Assembly: GCF_000428945.1 (NCBI RefSeq) | Contig: NZ_AUAX01000001.1 | Span: 434,001 to 498,000 of the forward strand | Length of the DNA stretch: 64,000 nucleotides | Reading direction: 5' to 3' | Origin: Hamadaea tsunoensis DSM 44101 | Lineage (GTDB): Bacteria; Actinomycetota; Actinomycetes; Mycobacteriales; Micromonosporaceae | Part shown: piece by piece, positions 19,560 to 27,566 of the stretch | Layout of the letters: each line of letters starts with the position of its first letter | Numbering within the stretch: the stretch's first letter is position 1 | Notes under the pieces: model-generated | The model's database searches: none | Told to the model about the DNA's origin: nothing | The model's input: only the letters and a program-made list of their open reading frames with translations | Translations under genes and position numbers: made by a program

Positions 19560-19931
19560 CCGAAAGCCGGGAAGATCGTTTACGGCTGAGGTGTAGAAAA
19601 GGCCTCCCGATGCATGATCGTTTACGGTTCTAGAGCGCGGTGACCGGCTTTCGCTGCACCTGACGCGCAAACGATCATGCAGATCGGGCCGGAATGACAC
19701 CTCAGCCGTAAACGATCAGGAAAACACGACCCGCCGCCCGCATGACGGAAGATCGTTCCCGCATCCCGGACCACAGCAGACGGCCGGCCGCCTTGGACAT
19801 GATCCACAGTGGCTGAGATGTAAAAACACACCCCTCGCCCACGATCCACAGCGGTGGGGATGTAGAAAAGTCGACCCGTCCAACCGCTATTTCGGACAGT
19901 CGGGACAAAGTCTGGTCGGGGGGTGGGGGTA

Positions 19932-20103
19932 GACGGCGACCGGACCGCGGTGAAGGATGCGTCGCCCCAGAAACCTGGCAGTGGAGTCCCCGGAGCGCAG
20001 CGATAGGGGCGCAACGGTCTCCCGCGGGAGGAGCGGAAGTGAGATCGACGAACCCGGGACAAAAAGAACTTAAAAAGATCTTGAAATCAAAAAGGATCTT
20101 GAT
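19932..20103 (-). repeat. Long dispersed repeat, copy B
   Basis: Inverted copy of the long repeat. From right to left it has the GATCTTGA motifs, GGGACAAAAA, GAGATCGACGAACCCGGGAC, CGGTCTCCCGCGGGAG and CCTGGCAGTGGA. It lies about 60 bp downstream of the secreted-protein stop at 20166. Confidence 0.85.
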
Positions 20104-20165
20104 CGACATGCCGGTAGGGCGACTTCATCACCCGATGACGTCGCCCTACCGAGATCCGAGACCGC

Positions 20166-21431
20166 CTACCAGTTGGAGTTGCTGATGCCGGTACCCATGC
20201 GTACCTGGTCGAAGGTGTTGCCGTCCGCGTCGTCGGTGTAGCTCAGAGCGATCTCGCCCCACGCCGACTCGGCGATCGCGAGCTGCTCCTGCCGGTCGGC
20301 GGTCAGCTCGCTGACGACCTGGTTCGCGAAGCGCCCGGCGGTCGTGCCGTCGGGGTTGAGGCCGACGGCCCACACGTCGTTGGCATTGGCCGTCTCGACC
20401 CAGCCGACGACCGCGTTGGCCTGGTCGTCGATGCCGACGCTCGGCGAGTTCGCCCCGGCGCCCGTCGACACCTGCACCTCGACGGCGTTGGCGACCGCGG
20501 CCGACGTGAACGTACGCGCCCACACGCCGAGCGCACCGGTGTGGTCGGACTCCCAGGCCACGGTGAAGTCGCCGTTGAAGTTCTCGGCGATGGCCGGGTG
20601 CTCCTGCTGCAGGTCCCCGAGCGAGTTGGCCGTACGCCGGGTCAGCGTCACCGCGCCGTTCGCCCGGGCCAGCCGGACGAGGCCGATGTTGTAGTACCCG
20701 TTGGCGTCGGAGTCCTCGTCCCACACGATCGTCGCGTCGCCGGAGGCCGCCACGCCGACGTCGGGCCGGTGGTGCGCCCCGGTCGTCTGCGAAGCCGTCA
20801 CCTCGTACGCCTTCGTGGTCACGTTGGTGTAGCCGGCCGCCTTGACCGTCGCGGAGGCGCCGGTCTGGATGTCCTCCCACACGACGGTGAACGCGACCGC
20901 CGACGGGGTGGCCGAGGTGCCGTCCGGGTCCGCCGCCACGCGCGGGTTGATCTGCTGGCCGGTCGACGACGCGTTGGCCTGGCCGGAGGCGAGCTGCGTA
21001 CCGGTGGGGCCGAGGACGCGGTAGGGCACGTTGTAGTAGCCGTTGCCGTCCGGGTCGTCGGACCAGACCACGACCGCGTCGCCCTTGTCGTCCAGGGACA
21101 CGTCGGGGTCGATGTGCTTCCAGTTCGTGCCGCTGGTGCCGCCGGCCGACAGCTGCTTCTCGTAGACCGAGGCGCCGTTGTGCCAGAGGTGGATCCAGAT
21201 CTCGGAGTGCGTGTTGTCGGCCGCGTTCGTGGTATCGCGGTCGTCTTCCCACACCACGGCCACGTAACCGTTGCGGTTCATGGCGATCGCCGAGCCGTCC
21301 TGGTCGCCGGTCGCGGTGGTGTTCGCGGTGCCGTAGACGATGCCGGCCGGTGCGGCCAGCGCCGACGCGGGGACCGCCAGCACCGCGCCCGCGGCCAGCG
21401 CCGCGGCGGAGAGGGGAACGATGCGCTTCAA
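20166..21431 (-). CDS. Secreted propeller-like repeat protein
   Basis: 421-residue secreted protein of no recognised family. A Sec signal (MKRIVPLSAAALAAGAVLAVPASALA) is followed by about seven repeats of roughly 50 residues, each with a V-V/A-W-x-D/E-D core: VVWEDDRD, VVWSDDPDGNGYYN, VVWEDIQ, IVWDEDSDANGYYN, VAWESDHT, VGWVETAN, LSYTDDADGN. This spacing suggests a seven-bladed beta-propeller with Asp-rich, possibly calcium-binding, loops. The start is a TTG at 21431 with AGGAGAC seven bases upstream. The gene follows phoD by 11 bp, so the two are probably co-expressed. Confidence 0.75.
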   Translation of the reverse strand: MKRIVPLSAAALAAGAVLAVPASALAAPAGIVYGTANTTATGDQDGSAIAMNRNGYVAVVWEDDRDTTNAADNTHSEIWIHLWHNGASVYEKQLSAGGTSGTNWKHIDPDVSLDDKGDAVVVWSDDPDGNGYYNVPYRVLGPTGTQLASGQANASSTGQQINPRVAADPDGTSATPSAVAFTVVWEDIQTGASATVKAAGYTNVTTKAYEVTASQTTGAHHRPDVGVAASGDATIVWDEDSDANGYYNIGLVRLARANGAVTLTRRTANSLGDLQQEHPAIAENFNGDFTVAWESDHTGALGVWARTFTSAAVANAVEVQVSTGAGANSPSVGIDDQANAVVGWVETANANDVWAVGLNPDGTTAGRFANQVVSELTADRQEQLAIAESAWGEIALSYTDDADGNTFDQVRMGTGISNSNW

Positions 21432-21442
21432 GAGAGGGTCTC

Positions 21443-22963
21443 CTAGATCCGGTTCAGGCCGGGCTGGCCGTCGGGGATGACGAACGAGGCGGTGGTACTG
21501 ACGGCGGCGCCGTGCTGGGTCACCGCGGCGACCGAGCGGAAATCGGCCTGCACCTGGGTCGGCGTGATCGTCGTACGCACGTAGCCGCGCCGGTCCACGT
21601 GGAACTTGATGTGCGGGTTGGTCGCGGCGTCGGGGATCGTCGTGCTGCCCGTCCCGTCGCCCGTCGAGGTGATCGACGTGCAGACCAGCTCGGTGCCGAT
21701 CGTGGCCGAGTTGGTGTTCGTGTAGTCGGCCTTGAGCTCGTTCGCCCAGGAGCTGTGCACGTCGCCGGTGAGCACCACCGGGTTGCGCACGGCGTTGTCG
21801 ATGAGGCCCTGCTGGATGCGCTTGCGCGAGGCGCGGTAGCCCTCCCAGGAGTCCATGCTGCCGGCGCCGGCGGCGGTGTGCTTGCTGGCGAAGAACACCT
21901 GCTGACCGATGATGTCCCAGGTCGCCTGCTTCAGGCCGAGCCCGTTGAGCAGCCAGGCCTCCTGCGCGGCGCCCGTGATCGTGCGGCTGGCCAGGTCGGC
22001 GTCGGCGCACACCTGCGTACCGTCGCCGCAGGCCTGGTCGTCGCGGAACTGCCGGGTGTCGAGCATGTGGAAGGTCGCGAGGCTCCCCCACTGCAGGCGC
22101 CGGTAGAGCTGGATGCTGTTGCCGTTCGGCGTCGAGGTCGCGCGCAGCGGCATGTTCTCGTAGTACGCGCGGTACGCCGCCGTACGCCGGGCCGTCCACT
22201 GCGCCGTCGTCAGGGCCGGGGAGTTGTCGGCCCGGACCATGTTGGCGTAGTTGTTCTCCACCTCGTGGTCGTCCGGCACGACGATCCACGGCGCGATCGC
22301 GTGCGCCGCCTGGAGATCCGGGTCGGACTTGTAGAGGGCGTACCGCACGCGGTAGTCGGCCAGCGACACGATCTCGGCGCCGACGTGCAGGCGTACCGAG
22401 CCGGTGGTGGCGGCGTCCTCGTAGATGTAGTCGCCGAGATGCAGGATGAGATCCGGGTTGTCCTCGGCCATCCGCCGGTACGCGTTGTAGTACCCCGACT
22501 CGTAGTGCGCGCACGAGGCGAAGTCCATCACCAGCGTCCGGCCGGTCGTGCCCAGAGCCGGCGCGGTACGCGTACGCCCGACGGGAGAGATGAACCCCTG
22601 GGCCCGGAAGCGGTAGTAGTAGTCGCTGTCCGGGGCGAGCCCGCCGGCGACGACGTGCACGGAATGGGCGTCGGCGTAGTGCGCGGCGACCGAACCCGAG
22701 GCGACGAGGGTGGCGAAGGTGCTCGTGGTGGAGACCTGCCAGTCGACGGTCACGTCGGCGTTGGCCATGCCGCCCTGACCGTCGGCGTTCAGCGGGGAGG
22801 GCGCGAGCTTGGTCCACAGCACGACACTGGACGAGTCGGGGTCACCGGAGGCGACGCCGAGCGTGAACGGGAAGGCCGCGGCGCGGGCGGAGGAGGCGAA
22901 GGCCAGCGTCGAGGCGGCACCCAGTCCGCCAAGGATGAAAGTACGACGACCAACTGATCTCAT
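21443..22963 (-). CDS. phoD: PhoD-family alkaline phosphatase (Tat-exported)
   Basis: 506-residue PhoD-type phosphodiesterase/alkaline phosphatase. The N terminus is a twin-arginine signal (GRRTFILGGLGAASTLAFASSARA). Then come the PhoD_N domain (FTLGVASGDPDSSSVVLWTKL) and the metallophosphatase domain with DFASC, HLGDYIYED, VPDDHEVENNY and LTGDVHSSWANEL, which supply the metal ligands. It releases phosphate from organic phosphoesters outside the cell. The frame is open for 42 codons upstream, but the Tat signal fixes the start at ATG 22963. A single GTTCACCC at about 23007-23014 could be half a PHO box. Confidence 0.95.
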   Translation of the reverse strand: MRSVGRRTFILGGLGAASTLAFASSARAAAFPFTLGVASGDPDSSSVVLWTKLAPSPLNADGQGGMANADVTVDWQVSTTSTFATLVASGSVAAHYADAHSVHVVAGGLAPDSDYYYRFRAQGFISPVGRTRTAPALGTTGRTLVMDFASCAHYESGYYNAYRRMAEDNPDLILHLGDYIYEDAATTGSVRLHVGAEIVSLADYRVRYALYKSDPDLQAAHAIAPWIVVPDDHEVENNYANMVRADNSPALTTAQWTARRTAAYRAYYENMPLRATSTPNGNSIQLYRRLQWGSLATFHMLDTRQFRDDQACGDGTQVCADADLASRTITGAAQEAWLLNGLGLKQATWDIIGQQVFFASKHTAAGAGSMDSWEGYRASRKRIQQGLIDNAVRNPVVLTGDVHSSWANELKADYTNTNSATIGTELVCTSITSTGDGTGSTTIPDAATNPHIKFHVDRRGYVRTTITPTQVQADFRSVAAVTQHGAAVSTTASFVIPDGQPGLNRI

Positions 22964-23206
22964 GGCCGTAGATTTGTAGAGGTCCTTTAACAGGATCCGC
23001 TGTCCGGGTGAACCCCAGGCGACCTGTGGTGTTACAGCGTCCGTCCCATGAGGACCCTTCTGCTCCTTCATCATGTGAAGGACTTTCATTCACATTTCTC
23101 GCGTTGTCAATATTTTACGATTCCACAATCGCCGGACGGGCCGACCCGGCCCGCCCGACGTGGGAAAACGTTTACATAAAGGCTTCCGGCCCACGCGGGC
23201 GACCCG
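22964..23206. other. Intergenic region upstream of phoD
   Basis: Contains the phoD promoter region, with an AT-rich stretch near 23100-23125 (TAAAATATTG on the minus strand, -10-like). A GC-rich hairpin at about 23130-23150 (GGGCCGACCCGGCCC) may end the AhpD-like transcript. No coding sequence is seen. Confidence 0.4.
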
Positions 23207-23659
23207 CTACCGGAAGGAGGCCGGCACCAGGCGCATCCCCACGCCGACGCGGTTCCAGGCGTTGATCGTCAAGATCAGCATGAAGAGCTCGGCGAGCGAG
23301 GTCTCGTCGTAGTACTTCTGCGCGTTCGCCCACACCTCGTCGCTCACGCGGTCGCCGCCGTCCGGCAGCCGGGTCAGCGCCTCGGTCAGCTCGAACGCCG
23401 CGCGCTCGGCGTCGGTGAAGCAGGGCGCCTCGCGCCAGACCGCCACCGCCCAGATCCGGGCGTCCGTCTCGCCGCCGGCCTTCGCGTCACCACTGTGCGA
23501 GTCCACGCAGTACGCACAGCCGTTGATCTGGCTCGCCCGCAGCCGGACGAGTTCGGTGAGCGGCTTCGGCAGGCTGTTGTGCCCGACGGCCGTGTCGAGG
23601 GCGATCAGGGCCTTGTACGCGGCCGGAACGACCTTGCCGAGTTCCATCCGAGCGGTCAT
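23207..23659 (-). CDS. AhpD-like carboxymuconolactone decarboxylase family protein
   Basis: 150-residue member of the AhpD/CMD family. It has the redox motif NGCAYCVDSHSGDAKAGGE: a CxxC pair with the downstream His that relays protons in alkylhydroperoxidases. The ending LTINAWNRVGVGMRLVP is the usual C terminus of the subgroup. Likely a peroxidase-like protein reducing small hydroperoxides or disulfides. AGGAG lies ten bases before the ATG at 23659. It is divergent from a DUF402 gene across a promoter region rich in CCAATC motifs. Confidence 0.93.
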   Translation of the reverse strand: MTARMELGKVVPAAYKALIALDTAVGHNSLPKPLTELVRLRASQINGCAYCVDSHSGDAKAGGETDARIWAVAVWREAPCFTDAERAAFELTEALTRLPDGGDRVSDEVWANAQKYYDETSLAELFMLILTINAWNRVGVGMRLVPASFR

Positions 23660-23711
23660 GGTGCGTCACTCCTGTAGTGCGTCGTTGTTCTTCTCTGTGA
23701 TGAGATTAGGG

Positions 23712-23764
23712 CCCGGATTGGCCCGTGATCAGATCCAATCCGGGTCGACTTGATTGGGCCAATC
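23712..23764. promoter_or_regulatory. Cluster of inverted CCAATC motifs between divergent genes
   Basis: CCCGGATTGG (23712-23721) is inverted as CCAATCCGGG (23735-23744), and GATTGGGCCAATC (23752-23764) is a further palindrome, giving four GATTGG/CCAATC half-sites. The cluster sits between the AhpD-like gene and the DUF402 gene and just precedes TAGGCT at 23786-23791. It is probably the binding region of a regulator encoded elsewhere. Confidence 0.55.
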
Positions 23765-23799
23765 TCCGTCCGGCGGCGTCCGGCGTAGGCTCATGGATC

Positions 23800-24273
23800 A
23801 TGAGTGTCACGGTGCGCCTGACGAAGAACGGCCGCGAGAAGTTGTCCTATCCGGCGGAACTGGTGGCCGACGACGGCACCCATCTGGTGGTCCGCGCCCC
23901 CTGGGCCGGCACGCAGACCCGTGACATGGGCTTCGTACGCTTCGAGGCCGGCGACGTCTTCACCGAGCACTACTGGCGCGACCGGTGGTTCGCCATCAAG
24001 GAGGTACGCACCGCGGCCGGCCTGCTCAAGGGCTGGTACTGCGACGTCTGCCGCCCGGTGACCGTCGAGGACGGCGTGATCGAGGCCGACGACCTCGACC
24101 TGGACCTGTGGCTGTCCGGCGACCGCCAGTCGGTCCTGCGCCTCGACCAGGACGAGTTCGACGCGAGCGGGCTGGCCGAACGCGACCCGTACGCCGCCGT
24201 CCAGGCCCGGCGCGCCCTCGACGAACTGGCCCACCGCGCGGAGACCATGTTCGACGGCCTGCTGGAATACTGA
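23800..24273 (+). CDS. DUF402 family protein
   Basis: 157-residue DUF402 protein. The family includes FomD-type nucleotide hydrolases and Streptomyces cytoplasmic proteins of unclear role. The visible pattern is FEAGDVFTEHYWRDRWFAIKEV followed by GLLKGWYCDVCRPVTVEDG and DDLDLDLWL, with acidic residues that bind divalent metal in characterised members. TAGGCT at 23786-23791 lies eight bases before the ATG, so I take that start rather than the one 25 codons upstream. A P-loop gene follows after five bases. Confidence 0.85.
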   Translation: MSVTVRLTKNGREKLSYPAELVADDGTHLVVRAPWAGTQTRDMGFVRFEAGDVFTEHYWRDRWFAIKEVRTAAGLLKGWYCDVCRPVTVEDGVIEADDLDLDLWLSGDRQSVLRLDQDEFDASGLAERDPYAAVQARRALDELAHRAETMFDGLLEY

Positions 24274-24278
24274 TCCCG

Positions 24279-25091
24279 ATGGACGTCCTCTGGCTCGGCG
24301 GCGGTTGCGGTGCCGGCAAATCGACTGTGGCGCGCCGGCTGGCGTACCGGTTCGATCTGCGGCTGTACCCGCTCGACGCGTACGGGTGGGTGCATGACGC
24401 CCGGCTGTCCACCGGTCAGGAGCAGTCCTTCGAGGAGAAGTTCGTCTCGCCGACGCCGCACGAGCGCGCAGCCACCTTCCTCGCGTACGCCGAGCGGAGG
24501 TTCCCGCTGATCGACGAGGATCTCGCGGCGCTCGGCGCGGGACCGCTGATCCTGGCCGAAGGGCCGGGGCTGCTGCCGGAGCCGGTGGCGGCGCGGATGG
24601 CGTCGCCGGCGCACGGGCTGTGGCTGCTGCCCTCGGCCGAGTTCTCGGCCCGCAACCTGGGTCTGCGCGCGGAGCCGCAGCCGACCGAGGACGCCGAGGC
24701 CAAGGCGCAGGCCACCCGGGTACGCCTCGCCCGCGACGAGCTGCTGGTCGAAAGGATGCGGGCCGACGCCGCCCGGCTCGGACTGCCCACCTGGGACGTC
24801 GACGGCTCGTGGACGCTGGAGGAGACCGAGGAGCGGGTCGCCCGGCTGTTCGCGCCGCTGATCGAGGCCGGACCGCGGGTCCGGGACGGCGCCGAGCGCG
24901 CGGCGATCCGGCGCGCCGAGAACGCCGTGGTGAAGACTCAGATCGAGATGTTCCTGCGCTACCTGGGCGAGCACGCGCCCGCCGAACCCGCGCCGTTCCC
25001 GTGGGTCTGCGAGTGCTCGACGCTCGGCTGCGCCGCGACCGTGCCCCTGCCCGTCACCGCGTACGCGCCCGGAGCCGTGCTCGCCCACTGA
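24279..25091 (+). CDS. P-loop ATP/GTP-binding protein with Cys-containing C terminus
   Basis: 270-residue protein. Walker A is GGGCGAGKSTVARRL at residues 7-21, and the context looks kinase-like (AEGPGLLPEPVA). The middle region RVRLARDELLVERMRADAARLGL is typical of small-molecule kinases. The last 60 residues contain WVCECSTLGC, a cysteine cluster that could bind metal. The frame continues to a stop just before the NRDE gene. Substrate unknown. It is probably co-transcribed with DUF402. Confidence 0.78.
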   Translation: MDVLWLGGGCGAGKSTVARRLAYRFDLRLYPLDAYGWVHDARLSTGQEQSFEEKFVSPTPHERAATFLAYAERRFPLIDEDLAALGAGPLILAEGPGLLPEPVAARMASPAHGLWLLPSAEFSARNLGLRAEPQPTEDAEAKAQATRVRLARDELLVERMRADAARLGLPTWDVDGSWTLEETEERVARLFAPLIEAGPRVRDGAERAAIRRAENAVVKTQIEMFLRYLGEHAPAEPAPFPWVCECSTLGCAATVPLPVTAYAPGAVLAH

Positions 25092-25112
25092 CCCGTTTGC
25101 CCGGAGGTCCGC

Positions 25113-25883
25113 ATGTGCACGGTGATCGTCGGCTTCGACCCGGACGCGGCCGTCCCCCTGCTCGTCGTCGGCGTACGCGACGAGTACCTGGCCCGGCCGT
25201 GGCGCTCCCCCGCGCACCACTGGGCCGCCCGGCCCGGCCTGGTCGGCGGCATCGACCTCCAGTCCGGCGGGACGTGGCTGGCGGTCGCGCCCGGCGTACC
25301 GCGGGTGGGCTGCGTCCTCAACGCCTTCGGCGCGGAGGCGGCCGTGGCGACCCGGCTCACCCGGGGCAGGCTGCCGCTGCTGGCCGCCGGGGGCGGGGAG
25401 CCGTTCGGCGAGGAGCTGACCCGCTTCGACCCCTTCCACCTGGTACGCGCCGACGCCGACCAGGTCCTGCTGTGGACCTGGGACGGCGCCACGCTCGCCG
25501 AGCGGCCGCTCGCGCCCGGGCTGCACATGATCCTCAACAGCGGCCTGGAGGGCGAGCGCGCCGCCACCGCCCCTCCGCAGGCCGCTGAGGACATGGCGGC
25601 ACGGCTGGCGTACTTCCGGCCGCGCCTGGAAGCCGCGAAGCGGCCGGAACCGGGTACGGGGATGAGCGTCGAGGAAGCCTGGGGCGAATGGCTGCCGCTG
25701 GTGTCCGGCGCGGGCCTCCCCGCGGCCGATCCGGCGGCGCTGCTCGTCCGTCGCGACTTCGGGGACGAGCACCTGTGGGGCAGCAGTTCGGTCTCGCTCG
25801 TGGCGCTCGGCCCGGCCGGGACACGCTACGACTTCGGCGTCGTACCGGACGAAGGCGCATTTACCTGGTCAACCGTGAGCTGA
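25113..25883 (+). CDS. NRDE family protein (TANGO2-like)
   Basis: 256-residue NRDE/TANGO2-type protein. It begins MCTVIVGFDPDAAVPLLVVGVRDEYLARPW with the conserved Cys2 and the RDE segment, the hallmark of the family. GGIDLQSGGTWLAVA follows. Bacterial members resemble N-terminal nucleophile hydrolases, and human TANGO2 is linked to lipid or heme handling; the role here is unknown. GGAGG lies seven bases before the ATG. It is the third gene in a DUF402, P-loop, NRDE run. Confidence 0.87.
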   Translation: MCTVIVGFDPDAAVPLLVVGVRDEYLARPWRSPAHHWAARPGLVGGIDLQSGGTWLAVAPGVPRVGCVLNAFGAEAAVATRLTRGRLPLLAAGGGEPFGEELTRFDPFHLVRADADQVLLWTWDGATLAERPLAPGLHMILNSGLEGERAATAPPQAAEDMAARLAYFRPRLEAAKRPEPGTGMSVEEAWGEWLPLVSGAGLPAADPAALLVRRDFGDEHLWGSSSVSLVALGPAGTRYDFGVVPDEGAFTWSTVS

Positions 25884-25950
25884 GTCACACGAGATTATCC
25901 GCGTGGGAATAGTTGTAAGTTCAAGAACCTTGGGTAGGCTGTAGGCGTTG

Positions 25951-25964
25951 GTTGAGTCTTCAAC
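25951..25964. promoter_or_regulatory. Inverted repeat upstream of the YceI gene
   Basis: GTTGA-GTCT-TCAAC, with TTCAAGAAC about 30 bp before it. It lies 43 bp upstream of the YceI start and is a candidate operator for a MarR-type repressor, which often controls yceI genes. Inference. Confidence 0.4.
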
Positions 25965-26006
25965 TAATGCGGTTCCGCCAGACAGACTTTCCACGAGGAG
26001 CACACG

Positions 26007-26567
26007 ATGACCACCACGACCACTCCGCTCGCCGAGCTCACCGGCAAGTACGCGTTCGACACCGCGCACTCCCGGGTCGGCTTCGTCGCCCGCCACGCGA
26101 TGGTGACGAAGGTACGCGGCGCGTTCAACGAGTTCGAGGCCACGGCCTTCCTCGACGGCGCCGACCCGAGCAAGTCGACGGTGAACGTCACGATCCAGGC
26201 CAAGAGCATCGACACCCGCAACGAGCAGCGCGACGGCCACCTGCGCAGCAACGACTTCCTCGACATGGAGAACTACCCGGAGATCACCTTCGTGTCGACC
26301 GAGGCGAAGCAGCTGGACGACACCACCTTCCAGGTGACCGGAGATCTGACCATCAAGGGCGTCACCAAGCCGGTCACGATCGACTTCTCGTACGAGGGCG
26401 CGGTCAAGGATCCGTTCGGCAACACCCGCCTCGGCTTCGAGGGCGCGGTCACGATCAACCGCAAGGACTGGGGCGTCAACTGGAACGCCGCCCTGGAGAC
26501 CGGTGGCGTGCTCGTCAGCGAGAAGATCACGCTGGAGTTCGAGCTCGCGGCCATCAAGGTCGACTAA
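26007..26567 (+). CDS. YceI family polyisoprenoid-binding protein
   Basis: 186-residue YceI/lipocalin-like protein. It has the typical opening TGKYAFDTAHSRVGFVARHAMVTKVRGAFNEFEA, then SIDTRNEQRDGHLRSNDFLDMENYPEITF and GDLTIKGVTKPVTIDFSYEG. It lacks a signal peptide, so it is probably cytoplasmic, unlike E. coli YceI. The fold is a lipocalin-like barrel that binds a polyisoprenoid chain in characterised members. AGGAG precedes the ATG by seven bases. Confidence 0.95.
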   Translation: MTTTTTPLAELTGKYAFDTAHSRVGFVARHAMVTKVRGAFNEFEATAFLDGADPSKSTVNVTIQAKSIDTRNEQRDGHLRSNDFLDMENYPEITFVSTEAKQLDDTTFQVTGDLTIKGVTKPVTIDFSYEGAVKDPFGNTRLGFEGAVTINRKDWGVNWNAALETGGVLVSEKITLEFELAAIKVD

Positions 26568-26620
26568 TACCAACCGATCCGGCGGAAGGGCTCGGCGCCA
26601 CGGCGCTGGGCCCTTCGCCG

Positions 26621-26673
26621 TTCCCAAAGACCTGACTGCCCAGGTCCCCCAAAGACCTGACCCCCCAGGTCTT
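26621..26673. terminator. Hairpins downstream of yceI
   Basis: Two related units, AAAGACCTGACTGCCCAGGT and AAAGACCTGACCCCCCAGGT(CTT), can each fold as AGACCTG-CAGGTCT-type hairpins. They lie 55-105 bases after the yceI stop and may end transcription or stabilise the 3' end. Confidence 0.45.
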
Positions 26674-26679
26674 GGCCCC

Positions 26680-26775
26680 GCACTCGGCCCGCGACGTCCG
26701 GCAGTGCAAGATCAACAAATACGAAGTAATTGTTGATCTCTGTGCTGACGGACGTTGCATTATGGGGCCGAGTGC
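26680..26775. repeat. 96-bp imperfect palindrome
   Basis: GCACTCGGCCC (26680-26690) pairs with GGGCCGAGTGC (26765-26775). The centre has AGATCAACAA and TTGTTGATCT, with further partial pairing (GACGTCCG/CGGACGT) between. AT-rich around 26706-26740, unlike the flanks. No gene is seen in 26568-26876. Confidence 0.75.
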
Positions 26776-26821
26776 CCGGCACCGCCCGAAGGGCGGGCCC
26801 AACAACAACCTTCCAGCCCAG

Positions 26822-26877
26822 CCCGTGGGGGTAAGCCAGGGGGAACCGTCCCGTGGGGGTAAGCCAGGGGGACCCGT
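26822..26877. repeat. Two tandem 28-bp direct repeats
   Basis: The unit starting CCCGTGGGGGTAAGCCAGGG occurs at 26822-26849 and 26850-26877, with one difference near its end. The second copy touches the stop of the XdhC-like gene. Confidence 0.9.
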
Positions 26878-27393
26878 CAGAACGAAAACCCCCCAGCCCG
26901 GTTGTTGCGGGACGCGATGAGCCCCGCCAGCGTCGACACCGCGATCTCCGCCGGCGCCTTCGACCCGATGTTCAACCCGATAGGCCGGTGTACGCGCGCG
27001 ATCTCCGCATCGGTCGCGCCGAGTTCGCGCAACGCCGGAACATGCTGGGCGGCGTGCCGCGTACTGCCCATGACACCGATCCAGCGGGCCGGTGTCGCGA
27101 GCGCCGCCCGCAGCATCTCCCCCAGCTCCGGCCGGTCGTGATCGGTCACCACCACGTCGGCGTCCGGATCGGCGAACGACGGGTCCACCGTGCTCACCAC
27201 GGTGTACGCCTCAAGATCTCCGACCCGGTCCGGGCTCGGCTCGACGAGGATCACCCGGTAGCCCAGGTCCGCCCCGAAATGCAGCAGGTACCCGGCGACG
27301 GGTGAAGCGAAGACGGCCACGAGCGTACGCGCCCACCTCGGGCGGGATCTCGCCGCTGGCCATCCGGCAGGCCGGATCCTCGTTTTCGCCCAC
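26877..27393 (-). CDS. XdhC-family protein with apparent frameshift
   Basis: The C-terminal 160 codons encode an XdhC Rossmann domain (TLVAVFASPVAGYLLHFGADLGYRVILVEP, then WIGVMGSTRHAAQHVPALRELG and VHRPIGLNIGSKAPAEIAVS), related to maturation factors of molybdenum hydroxylases. The likely start is a GTG at 27393, six bases after TAGGGT (27400-27405). It opens a different frame (VGENEDPACRMASGEIPPE) with GC-rich third positions. The two frames join if one G near 27335 is skipped. Either the gene is frameshifted, the base is an error, or translation starts inside. No xdhAB genes are nearby. Confidence 0.6.
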
Positions 27394-27478
27394 TTCCCGA
27401 CCCTACCGCCCGCCCGCCCCGTTTGTGACGATCTTGCGCGAACGTCCGGCTCCCCGGCCCATTCGACGGACGTTGCCA

Positions 27479-27546
27479 CGATCTTGCACGAATGTTCGGG
27501 CATTCCGGGTACACCGGACGAAATTCGGGACACTCGCGCAAGATCG
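27479..27546 (+). repeat. 68-bp palindromic element, copy f
   Basis: Arms CGATCTTGCACGAATGTT and GACACTCGCGCAAGATCG. It ends 20 bp before the stop of the aldo/keto reductase gene. A further half-arm (CGATCTTGCGCGAACGTCC) lies at 27429-27447. Confidence 0.9.
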
Positions 27547-27566
27547 TCGAGCATTCCGGGTACGCG

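Larger units (their letters stand above)
19201..20165. repeat. Non-coding repeat island 2
   Basis: About 960 bp with no credible gene. It holds two inverted copies of the ~140-170 bp repeat (19241-19380 and 19932-20103), a 68-bp element and six GATC...TGTAG repeats at 19574-19869 (forward starts 19574, 19615, 19799, 19842; inverted 19656-19677, 19693-19718). It also has two TTTGTCGCGACTGTCCGA repeats (19454-19471; inverted 19892-19909). A run of GTTGCCC and GTCACCC short repeats lies at 19385-19447. Confidence 0.85.

Noticed and set aside
22963-23089. A start 42 codons upstream for phoD (ATG at 23089)
   Set aside because: It would bury the twin-arginine signal at residue 46 and the extension has no conserved sequence.
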